From positions 1-15,477 of the forward strand of contig JAAYLF010000319.1 in NCBI GenBank assembly GCA_012522035.1: 15,477 bases of DNA, in the 5' to 3' direction. Below are positions 1 through 5,726 of this stretch, in pieces (position 1 is the stretch's first letter; the number at the start of each line of letters is the position of its first letter). Position numbers and translations under genes: made by a program. Origin of the DNA: Clostridiaceae bacterium. GTDB lineage: Bacteria; Bacillota; Clostridia; UBA1212; DUPL01. The notes beneath the pieces were generated by a model, which was given only the letters and a program-made list of their open reading frames with translations, was not told the origin of the DNA and made no database searches.

Positions 1-431
1 ACCTTTATTCTCACTATCTGATAACTCTGAGGTTTCTGCATTCCCAACTCGTTTATTGCAATCTGACTTATTTCAGCCAGGTTCATCTGCCTTGCAATAT
101 TCGTTTCAAGTCTTGAATTTTCCGCCTTGATTTCGTCCAACTGGTTTTGCATTGTATTGATCTTGTAACCCAGTTCCGTTATGGATGCATATCTGAAGGC
201 AATTATCAGTCCAAGAATAAGAATTATCGAGACTTTAACAACAAGGTTCGCCTTTACCTTAGCATTGTTTCTTTTTATCTTAAGTTCTCTTAGTACGGCA
301 AACTCAGGCGACTGTTCTATTCTCTCTTCATACTCTTCTTCAAAATCGTAATTGATATCATAGCCGTAATCATAAGCATAGTTGTAATCGTAATCTTCGG
401 TATGTAGCTTCCTTGCCCCAGCACTTTTCAT
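1..431 (-). CDS. ftsL: FtsL-like cell-division protein, 3' end cut by window
   Basis: Translation from ATG at 431 gives 143 codons and is still open at base 1. The start has GGAGG eight bases upstream, and an in-frame TAA lies further upstream. Layout: a cytoplasmic N-terminus of about 60 residues with a Tyr/Asp-rich stretch (residues 14-30, DYNYAYDYGYDINYDF), then acidic and basic segments, one membrane helix at about 62-78 (VVKVSILILGLIIAF), and an extracellular heptad-like coiled coil at about 84-118. The end, LGMQKPQSYQIVRIKV, resembles the usual C-terminus of this family, so only a few residues are probably missing. FtsL is a bitopic divisome protein that works with FtsB/DivIC. Identification rests on topology and on position directly after mraZ-rsmH, because FtsL sequences are poorly conserved. 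A general septum-formation-initiator annotation would be equivalent. Confidence 0.8.
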   Translation of the reverse strand, partial: MKSAGARKLHTEDYDYNYAYDYGYDINYDFEEEYEERIEQSPEFAVLRELKIKRNNAKVKANLVVKVSIILILGLIIAFRYASITELGYKINTMQNQLDEIKAENSRLETNIARQMNLAEISQIAINELGMQKPQSYQIVRIK

Positions 432-460
432 AGCAAGTACCTCCGCTTTATTAAGCTTGT

Positions 461-692
461 CTTCGGTAAAAATATTTTAAAAATTTATCTTTTGTATTTT
501 GCTTGTTTGTCTTTTGTAATTTGCTGTTTGTCTTTTGTATATTTGCTTTTTTTCTTTTGTAAATCAAAGATTTCTTCTTTGGTAAATCAGTAATTTTCTT
601 TTGTAAAACTGTAATTATCTTTAGTAAACTGTAGGTTTTCTTTTGTATGGCTGTAAGTTTCTTTCGTAGGGTTTAAAAGTTTTTCTTTTGTC
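461..692. repeat. Degenerate tandem array, 21-24 nt period, between rsmH and ftsL
   Basis: This fills most of the 270-nt gap between rsmH and the ftsL-like gene. On the plus strand the core CTTTTGTA, or a one-base variant, starts at 489, 511, 532, 554, 577, 598, 619, 640, 661 and 685. A weaker copy, CTTCGGTA, starts at 461. The spacings are 22, 21, 22, 23, 21, 21, 21, 21 and 24 nt. Core variants are CTTTGGTA (577), CTTTAGTA (619), CTTTCGTA (661) and CTTTTGTC (685). Units from 577 to 660 also share an inner TGTAA/AGTAA-like element. On the minus (mRNA) strand each core reads TACAAAAG inside A-rich sequence. No function is assigned; no terminator or promoter was recognised in the gap. Confidence 0.85.
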
Positions 693-701
693 ATTGTTCA
701 T

Positions 702-1631
702 CTAGTTTGATTGAAATACTCTTAACTTGGCACTTTTTGCCCTTGGATTTCTCTCCATTTCCTCCTGGGAAGGAACAATTGGCTTTTTAGTAACAACCTT
801 TCCCTTTGACTTGCTTCCGCATACGCAAATCGGAAAATCCGGAGGGCATGTGCAAGGGTTTTCAAAATAATTGAACTTTGTCTTTACAATTCTGTCCTCC
901 AAGGAATGGAAGGTAATTATGCATAGTCTTCCGGATGGCGCAAGTATTTCAACTGCATCGTCAATTGCTTTTTCAAGCACTTCCAATTCTTTGTTGACCT
1001 CAATCCTTATAGCCTGGAAGGTTTGTTTTGCTGGATGACCATCCATCCTCTGCTTCTTGGGAATTGCCTCTTTAATAATCTCCACCAGCTCAAAGGTTGT
1101 TTCTATGGGTTTTATCTCTCGTCTTTCCACAATCTTTCCAGCAATCCTAGATGCAAATCTTTCTTCCCCATACTCCTTTATAATCCTCCTGAGCTTAGAC
1201 TCCTCATAGCCGTTCACCACATCATATGCCGTAAGATCAGAGTCAACATCCATTCTCATATCCAGCTTGGAGTCGAATCTGTAGCTGAATCCTCTTTCAG
1301 GAGTATCAAACTGATGTGAAGAGACTCCCAGATCAAGCAGTATACCATTCACCTTGGAAACTCCTAATGAATTGCAGACAGATATTAAATTTGCAAAGTT
1401 CGTTTTTAAGAGTATTACGTTTTTGGCACCTTCAAGTCTCTTTACCGCAGCCTCGATTGCTTTTTCGTCCTGGTCCAGACATATAAGCAATCCTTTATCG
1501 CCGAGCAACTCAAGTATTCTTTTACTATGGCCTGCACCACCCACTGTACCGTCCACATATATTCCATCTTCCTTGATGTCAAGGTTGCGGATGGTTTCTT
1601 CGAGCAGTACGGGCGTATGCTGAAAGTCCAT
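702..1631 (-). CDS. rsmH: 16S rRNA (cytosine-1402-N4)-methyltransferase RsmH
   Basis: RsmH (MraW) uses S-adenosylmethionine to N4-methylate C1402 in the decoding centre of 16S rRNA. The 309-residue product begins MDFQHTPVLLEE, a typical start. The SAM-binding loop VDGTVGGAGHS is at residues 26-36, followed by GILLDLGVSSHQFD and the RGFSYR/LDMRMD segment. ITFHSLEDRIVK and a Cys-rich stretch (CTCPPDFPICVCGSKSKG) sit near the C-terminus, which ends NPRAKSAKLRVFQ. The ATG at 1631 is chosen over an in-frame ATG at 1661 because GAGGTGG lies five bases before it and the longer form would run into mraZ. It follows mraZ after 13 nt and is presumably co-transcribed from the mraZ promoter. It stops with TAG. 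Confidence 0.97.
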   Translation of the reverse strand: MDFQHTPVLLEETIRNLDIKEDGIYVDGTVGGAGHSKRILELLGDKGLLICLDQDEKAIEAAVKRLEGAKNVILLKTNFANLISVCNSLGVSKVNGILLDLGVSSHQFDTPERGFSYRFDSKLDMRMDVDSDLTAYDVVNGYEESKLRRIIKEYGEERFASRIAGKIVERREIKPIETTFELVEIIKEAIPKKQRMDGHPAKQTFQAIRIEVNKELEVLEKAIDDAVEILAPSGRLCIITFHSLEDRIVKTKFNYFENPCTCPPDFPICVCGSKSKGKVVTKKPIVPSQEEMERNPRAKSAKLRVFQSN

Positions 1632-1644
1632 AGTTACCACCTCG

Positions 1645-2076
1645 TTAGAAATCAAATCCAATTACTGCTTCGTTGAAATCAGGACCTTCAAGATTTTCTT
1701 CAGAGTATTTATTCCATCTCTCCCTGTCCCAAATTTCAATTCTATCCAGTATTCCAGTTGTTAGTATTTCTTTTTTTAGTCCTGCGTATTCACGAAGTGG
1801 TTGAGATACACATATTCTTCCCTGTGCATCAAACTCACCTTCTTCGGCGAATGCGAGCAGAAATCTTGCCAGTTTACGGGTCTCCACGCCTGTGGACTGC
1901 ATCTGCATGAGCTTTTCAGTAAGTTCCTGAAAACGTGGCTTTGGGTATACATACACACAACCATCCATACCCCTAGTGATAACGAACCCTGTTTCACTAA
2001 GTGTGTCACGGAATTTTTGAGGTATAACAACACGCCCTTTTGCATCAATGGTGTTGAATGTAGCACCCGTAAACAA
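1645..2076 (-). CDS. mraZ: Transcriptional regulator MraZ
   Basis: The 143-residue product matches the usual MraZ length. It contains two SpoVT-AbrB-type half-domains with the family signature DAKGR at residues 11-15 (DAKGRVVIPQKFRD) and DAQGR at 83-87, and ends VIGFDF. MraZ forms ring-like oligomers that bind short G-rich direct repeats upstream of its own gene and regulate the division and cell-wall cluster. The start is TTG at 2076, preceded by AAAGGAG at eight bases; no upstream ATG fits. It opens the mraZ-rsmH-ftsL unit. A promoter and candidate MraZ operator lie in the 100 bases upstream. Confidence 0.97.
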   Translation of the reverse strand: MFTGATFNTIDAKGRVVIPQKFRDTLSETGFVITRGMDGCVYVYPKPRFQELTEKLMQMQSTGVETRKLARFLLAFAEEGEFDAQGRICVSQPLREYAGLKKEILTTGILDRIEIWDRERWNKYSEENLEGPDFNEAVIGFDF

Positions 2077-2125
2077 CCACTATGCTCCTTTCGATGCACT
2101 TGGCGGGATTTTTTGTGATTCAATG

Positions 2126-2159
2126 CCACTGTTTGACACTAATCACCACAAATTCCCCC
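2126..2159 (-). promoter_or_regulatory. Candidate MraZ operator: four G-rich tetramers at exact 10-nt steps
   Basis: Reading the minus strand, GGGG (2159-2156), GTGG (2149-2146), GTGT (2139-2136) and GTGG (2129-2126) recur at an exact 10-base period, with unrelated AT-rich 6-mers between them. Known MraZ sites in other bacteria are short G-rich direct repeats at about the same 10-bp period. The block lies just downstream of the expected transcription start of the mraZ promoter, where bound MraZ could block transcription. Assignment is inferred from pattern and position. Confidence 0.65.
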
Positions 2160-2168
2160 GTCACGCAT

Positions 2169-2197
2169 ATAATACACCACCCAAAACAAAAAAACAA
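2169..2197 (-). promoter_or_regulatory. Sigma-A promoter of mraZ
   Basis: The minus strand carries TTGTTT (2197-2192) and TATTAT (2174-2169) separated by exactly 17 bases, placing the start of transcription near 2162. This gives a leader of roughly 85 nt to the TTG start of mraZ. It lies just beyond the terminator that closes the upstream operon. Confidence 0.6.
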
Positions 2198-2200
2198 GCC

Positions 2201-2235
2201 CTTTTTTCAAAAAATTTTAATTTTTTTGAAAAAAG
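2201..2235. repeat. AT-rich inverted repeat between terminator and mraZ promoter
   Basis: CTTTTTTCAAAAAA (2201-2214) and its complement TTTTTTGAAAAAAG (2222-2235) form a 14-bp inverted repeat around a 7-base centre. It abuts the rodA terminator and lies immediately upstream of the mraZ -35 box. It may add to termination or insulate the mraZ promoter; no specific role is shown. Confidence 0.5.
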
Positions 2236-2274
2236 AAGGCCTTCCAATCGAAAAAACTCGAAAGGAAGGCCTTC
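2229..2274 (-). terminator. Rho-independent terminator after rodA
   Basis: On the minus strand GAAGGCCTTCC (2274-2264), an 18-base AT-rich loop and GGAAGGCCTTC (2245-2235) make a perfect 11-bp stem, followed at once by TTTTTTC. It begins about 20 bases past the rodA stop. There is no T-run on the plus side, so direction is clear. Ten bases of each arm (GAAGGCCTTC) are themselves palindromic. Confidence 0.9.
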
Positions 2275-2294
2275 AGTACACATTTTATTCAATT

Positions 2295-3053
2295 TCAGTC
2301 GTCCATAAACATGCTTTTTTTATTCCTAAGCGATATACTAAGCAATATCCCTATTGAAAAGAAGTTTGTAACCATCGCACTGCCGCCCTTGCTCACAAAA
2401 GGAAGAGGCAGTCCGGTTATAGGCATTATGCCGATGTTCATTCCAATATTCTCGAAAATGTTAAAAGCAAACATGGCAAATATGCCAGCTGCAATACATG
2501 ATCCGAAAACATCCTTTGCCCGGTTGGATATCTGCAGCATCCTAAGGAGCATTATTGTCATCAGTACAACAATTGCAAATCCCGCAATAAAGCCGCCTTC
2601 TTCACAAATTACTGCAAATATCATGTCGGACATTTTTACCGGGATCTTTCTTCCCCTGTTTAAAGGACCCTGCATGTATCCCTTTCCGAAAAGCTGGCCT
2701 GAGCCTATGGCTGTCATTGCCCTTCTTAATTGCAATGAGTAATCCTGATATTTGTCAGGATTCAAGAAGGACAAAAATCTGTCTCTTTTTACACCGTTCA
2801 GATAGAACTTCCACACAAAAGGGATTGCGGCAAGGCCGCTTCCAACAATGATTCCAATCTGCCAAAGCTTGATATTCCCTACAAAAATCATTACAAGGAA
2901 TATGAATATGAAAACAAGAGCCATTCCCAGGTCCTTCTGCAATAAAACAAGACCCAATGGAATAAAAAATGCGGCAAGGATGATTATTGCACTGTCCAAT
3001 GTCATCCCGTTTTCATTTATTCTTTCCAGGTACTTTGCAATAAGTATGATCAT
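2295..3053 (-). CDS. C-terminal half of split RodA
   Basis: This 252-residue reading frame opens with ATG at 3053, two codons after the TAG, in the same frame as the N-terminal half. It carries the remaining membrane helices, the GSGQLFGKGY motif, the SDMIFAV loop with the presumed catalytic Asp, and the PLPFVSKGGSA segment. The nearest ribosome-binding-like element, GGAG, is 15 bases before the ATG, rather far, so independent translation would need reinitiation. The family's SYGGS motif reads SKGGS here. Confidence 0.5.
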   Translation of the reverse strand: MIILIAKYLERINENGMTLDSAIIILAAFFIPLGLVLLQKDLGMALVFIFIFLVMIFVGNIKLWQIGIIVGSGLAAIPFVWKFYLNGVKRDRFLSFLNPDKYQDYSLQLRRAMTAIGSGQLFGKGYMQGPLNRGRKIPVKMSDMIFAVICEEGGFIAGFAIVVLMTIMLLRMLQISNRAKDVFGSCIAAGIFAMFAFNIFENIGMNIGIMPITGLPLPFVSKGGSAMVTNFFSIGILLSISLRNKKSMFMDD

Positions 3054-3059
3054 TGCAAT

Positions 3060-3434
3060 CTACATAAGCTCCGATGGCTGGTAAGTGGTAACATAAAGAT
3101 CAATCCAGCTTCTGCTTCCGTAGTTTTCAATACCAAGAGGTGTGAAAACAAGAAGCATGACAAACAGATTGAAAACATAAAACGGAAAGCATATGTTTCT
3201 GAAAATTGTATAGTCAAAAAAACAGAAAAAGAGCGCAACGATTATGCCAAGTATCACACCGGCAACCTGTACCGTCATTGCGCTTGCACCATTGTCCTCA
3301 TACATGTCATACATGGCGCTATGTAGGAATACCAAACCTATTGCTGTAATTACAAGTACGACACCCATCAACAAATAGTCGAACTTCCTGAAGTAGTCTA
3401 TTCTCTGACTGCGTTCAATCCCGCTAAACCTCAA
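3060..3434 (-). CDS. N-terminal half of split RodA
   Basis: This is the part translated if the TAG at 3062-3060 acts as a stop: 124 residues with a short basic N-terminus and three membrane helices (about 20-38, 54-73, 80-98), ending SRSWIDLYVTTYQPSELM. It lacks the Asp-bearing extracellular loop and cannot polymerise glycan alone. It starts with TTG at 3434. Confidence 0.5.
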   Translation of the reverse strand: MRFSGIERSQRIDYFRKFDYLLMGVVLVITAIGLVFLHSAMYDMYEDNGASAMTVQVAGVILGIIVALFFCFFDYTIFRNICFPFYVFNLFVMLLVFTPLGIENYGSRSWIDLYVTTYQPSELM

Positions 3435-3449
3435 TTATCTCACCTTAAG

Positions 3450-4436
3450 CTATTCCCGTTCAGTGTTTTCATCTTGCAGTTCATAAGCCATCAGTTCAGC
3501 CTGTTTTGCAGCTTCAAGAGCCTCGGCCTCCTGCATGGTCTCTTCATCATCGGATGCTTCAATTACCTCGACTATTTTCCTTAATGAACTCTCTTCCTCT
3601 GAAGTCTCAAGCATCTTCTGCTTGTGCCTTCTTCTAATATCAATCAAAAGGGCGATGCCTAGAACGAATATAACTATTGAGATAAGTCTTGATACCCTTA
3701 TATTGCCAAGCATCAGGCTGTCAACCCTCAAGGACTCGATAATCGCTCTTGCAATTCCATATATAATCATATACAGACAGAGGACTTCTCCCTTTTCCTT
3801 CTGCCATTTCTTTCTGTAAATCATCATGAATGCAAATCCAATAAAGCAAATCAAAGATTCATACAGAAAGGTCGGATGTACCAGCTGCTGCTTCGACAGT
3901 CCGTAGAATTCAAGCCTTTCGCGTATCAGATTTCCTGTCATGCCCCAAGGAAGATTTGTAGCTCCACCAAAAGCCTCCTGGTTGGTAAAGTTGCCCCAGC
4001 GGCCTATTGCCTGTCCAAGCATGATGTATGGTGCGGCAAAGTCAAGCACGTTCAGCACCGACTTTTTCTTTACCTTGGAAACAATAAACACGGTTATCAC
4101 CGCAAATATGACGCCGCCGTAAATGGCAAGGCCGCCCTGCCTTATGTTGAATATGTCTTTTGGATTGTCCTTGTATTCATCAAATGCAAAAATCACATAG
4201 AACAACCTGGCTCCAACAATGGCCGCAGGCATTGCAAACAAGAGATAATCAAGCAAGTCATCCTTTGAGATGTCAAAGTTCTCGCAAACCCTCATTGCAA
4301 GAATAATGCTTAACAGGAAACCAAAACATATGATGATTCCGTACCACTTTATCTCAAAATTGCCAATTGCATCAAATGCAACATCATTAATGTGGAACTC
4401 TAAACCTAGTTTGGGAAATTCAATTATGTTATCCAC
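3450..4436 (-). CDS. lgt: Prolipoprotein diacylglyceryl transferase Lgt
   Basis: Lgt transfers a diacylglyceryl group from phosphatidylglycerol to the lipobox Cys of prelipoproteins in the cytoplasmic membrane. The 328-residue product has about seven membrane helices. Visible motifs are RQGGLAIYGG (99-108), the Lgt signature GRWGNFTNQE (145-154), HPTFLYES (187-194) and RVDS (237-240) before the last helices. GTG at 4436 is the start, with GGAGG six bases before it. The upstream peptidase gene ends 15 nt before. Family members usually stop soon after the last helix; this one has about 60 more residues (266-328), basic at first (DIRRRHKQK) and then strongly acidic, likely cytoplasmic. Stop is TAG. 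Confidence 0.96.
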   Translation of the reverse strand: MDNIIEFPKLGLEFHINDVAFDAIGNFEIKWYGIIICFGFLLSIILAMRVCENFDISKDDLLDYLLFAMPAAIVGARLFYVIFAFDEYKDNPKDIFNIRQGGLAIYGGVIFAVITVFIVSKVKKKSVLNVLDFAAPYIMLGQAIGRWGNFTNQEAFGGATNLPWGMTGNLIRERLEFYGLSKQQLVHPTFLYESLICFIGFAFMMIYRKKWQKEKGEVLCLYMIIYGIARAIIESLRVDSLMLGNIRVSRLISIVIFVLGIALLIDIRRRHKQKMLETSEEESSLRKIVEVIEASDDEETMQEAEALEAAKQAELMAYELQDENTERE

Positions 4437-4451
4437 ACGAAACCTCCTGAA

Positions 4452-5726
4452 TCATTTAGGTTTTACAATGGAGACAGCCATAGGTTTCAGGAATACTTCC
4501 TCAAAGATATGGTAACTCTCATCAATATTTATTGTACCATATGCGGTAAAATAGTCAAATGCATCAATGCCCATAAGATACGATGATGCAAACATCCTGC
4601 CCAAAGATTCGGGTGAATTGAACCTGCGCAAAACACGACCGGATAGCGCGTTTTTGACCATTTCAAAATACTCTTTGTCAAACCCGTTTTTCCTGATATC
4701 TTCAATATACTGCATTAGGTATTCCGTCACCCTCTTAGGATTTTTGGACTCTCCACCAAGGCTGAAAAGAGCATAGTTTGCTCCCGTCTCATAATCTGCA
4801 TAAAAGTCATTGCTTAAAACGCCTTCATTGTATAAAGTCTCGTAAAAAGTAGACACTTTGCCAAACATCATTTCCTTTAGAATGCTGCCGGCAATCTCTC
4901 TTCTAACCCTGTCGGGACCAGCAAGCTTTCCAGGATCATCCTTGAAACCTATATTGAACAGCGGCAATGACACGTCCATGGTCAACATGCTTTCAGTACC
5001 CTTTAGTGACAGAGGTTCGTCCTCATATATCCTCTTTATTGTTCCTTCCCTGCCTGTTTTGGGAATATGTCTGTCTACAATGTCTTGAATCTCTTTCGGA
5101 TCCACATCTCCAACTACTGTTACCACCATATTGGAAGGATGATAGAAGGTTTCATGGCATTTTAAAAGTATGTCTGCAGTAATTTGGGAAATGCTTTCAA
5201 CAGAACCCGCTATGTCATTCCTTATTGGGTTGTTGTGATACATCAGCCTCAAGAGTTCCATGGACACCATAAAGTCCGGAGCATCCAGATACATGTTTAT
5301 TTCCTGGGATATGATTCCCTTTTCCTTCTCAACACTTTCTTCCGTAATATATGGGTTCAATACAAAGTGAAGAAGATTGCCAAAACACTCTTCAAACCTG
5401 TCTGTGCACGTGAAGTAATAATAGGTCCAGTCAAAACTGGTTGCCGCATTGGGGCTCGCACCAAGAGACACAAACCTGTCCAGCATGTTTCCATCTTCCT
5501 GCTCAAACAGCTTGTGCTCCAGAAAATGTGCAACACCATCGGGCACTTTGGTGACATGATTATCCAAAGGAGCAACAAATTCCGAATCTACAGAACCAAA
5601 TTTTACTGCAAATATAGCAAACTTTTTATAAAATCCGGGCTTTGGTATGATTTGTACACGCAAACCCGACTCATGATCATACTCAATAAGTTTTTCGTCA
5701 AACTCTACTCTTGTCTTAAAATTCAT
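4452..5726 (-). CDS. ymfH: M16-family zinc peptidase (YmfH-like), active-site intact
   Basis: The 424-residue protein has the inverted zinc motif HFLEH (HxxEH, residues 67-71) of pitrilysin-type M16 peptidases. The downstream ESVEKEKGIISQEI segment (129-143) supplies the third, glutamate ligand expected in the family. The C-terminal half resembles the M16 inactive domain (for example GESKNPKRVTEYLMQYI). There is no signal peptide, so it is probably cytoplasmic. Its ATG overlaps the stop of the preceding M16 homologue by 4 nt (ATGA), which implies translational coupling and probably a two-subunit enzyme of one catalytic and one non-catalytic chain. The substrate is unknown. Bacillus ymfF/ymfH form a comparable pair; the symbol is given by that analogy. 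Confidence 0.88.
   Translation of the reverse strand: MNFKTRVEFDEKLIEYDHESGLRVQIIPKPGFYKKFAIFAVKFGSVDSEFVAPLDNHVTKVPDGVAHFLEHKLFEQEDGNMLDRFVSLGASPNAATSFDWTYYYFTCTDRFEECFGNLLHFVLNPYITEESVEKEKGIISQEINMYLDAPDFMVSMELLRLMYHNNPIRNDIAGSVESISQITADILLKCHETFYHPSNMVVTVVGDVDPKEIQDIVDRHIPKTGREGTIKRIYEDEPLSLKGTESMLTMDVSLPLFNIGFKDDPGKLAGPDRVRREIAGSILKEMMFGKVSTFYETLYNEGVLSNDFYADYETGANYALFSLGGESKNPKRVTEYLMQYIEDIRKNGFDKEYFEMVKNALSGRVLRRFNSPESLGRMFASSYLMGIDAFDYFTAYGTINIDESYHIFEEVFLKPMAVSIVKPK

Larger units (their letters stand above)
2295..3434 (-). pseudogene. rodA: rodA (SEDS peptidoglycan polymerase) interrupted by in-frame TAG
   Basis: A single frame of 380 codons reads as a complete RodA apart from one TAG at codon 125 (3062-3060). 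RodA is the SEDS glycosyltransferase that polymerises glycan strands during side-wall growth. Joined, the halves give about ten membrane helices and RodA landmarks: SRSWIDL and QPSEL, then LLQKDLGMALV, the RodA-specific NPDKYQDYSLQLRRAMTAIG and GSGQLFGKGYMQG, SDMIFAVICEEGGF with the Asp at the SEDS catalytic position, and NIGMNIGIMPITGLPLPFVS. The family normally has QPSE-x-x-K-(I/L); here TAG replaces that Lys (AAG to TAG, one base). There is no frameshift. Start is TTG 3434 with AAGGTGAG upstream, 15 nt after lgt. Options are a nonsense mutation, a sequencing error, suppression/readthrough, or two separately translated halves. Five other genes here end in TAG, so wholesale recoding of TAG is unlikely. 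Confidence 0.85.

Noticed and set aside
461..692. CRISPR array
   Set aside because: The shared core is only about 8 bases with 13-16 bases between cores, spacing varies, and no cas genes are in the window; CRISPR repeats are longer and nearly identical.
621..701. 26-codon minus-strand open frame beginning right after the rsmH stop
   Set aside because: There is no ribosome binding site beyond possible coupling to rsmH, and it ends inside the degenerate array; kept as a hypothesis in the findings, not as a gene.
3060..3062. TAG read as pyrrolysine
   Set aside because: Five genes in this window end in TAG, RodA has Lys here rather than a known Pyl site, and no pyl genes are visible; it remains untestable without the genome.
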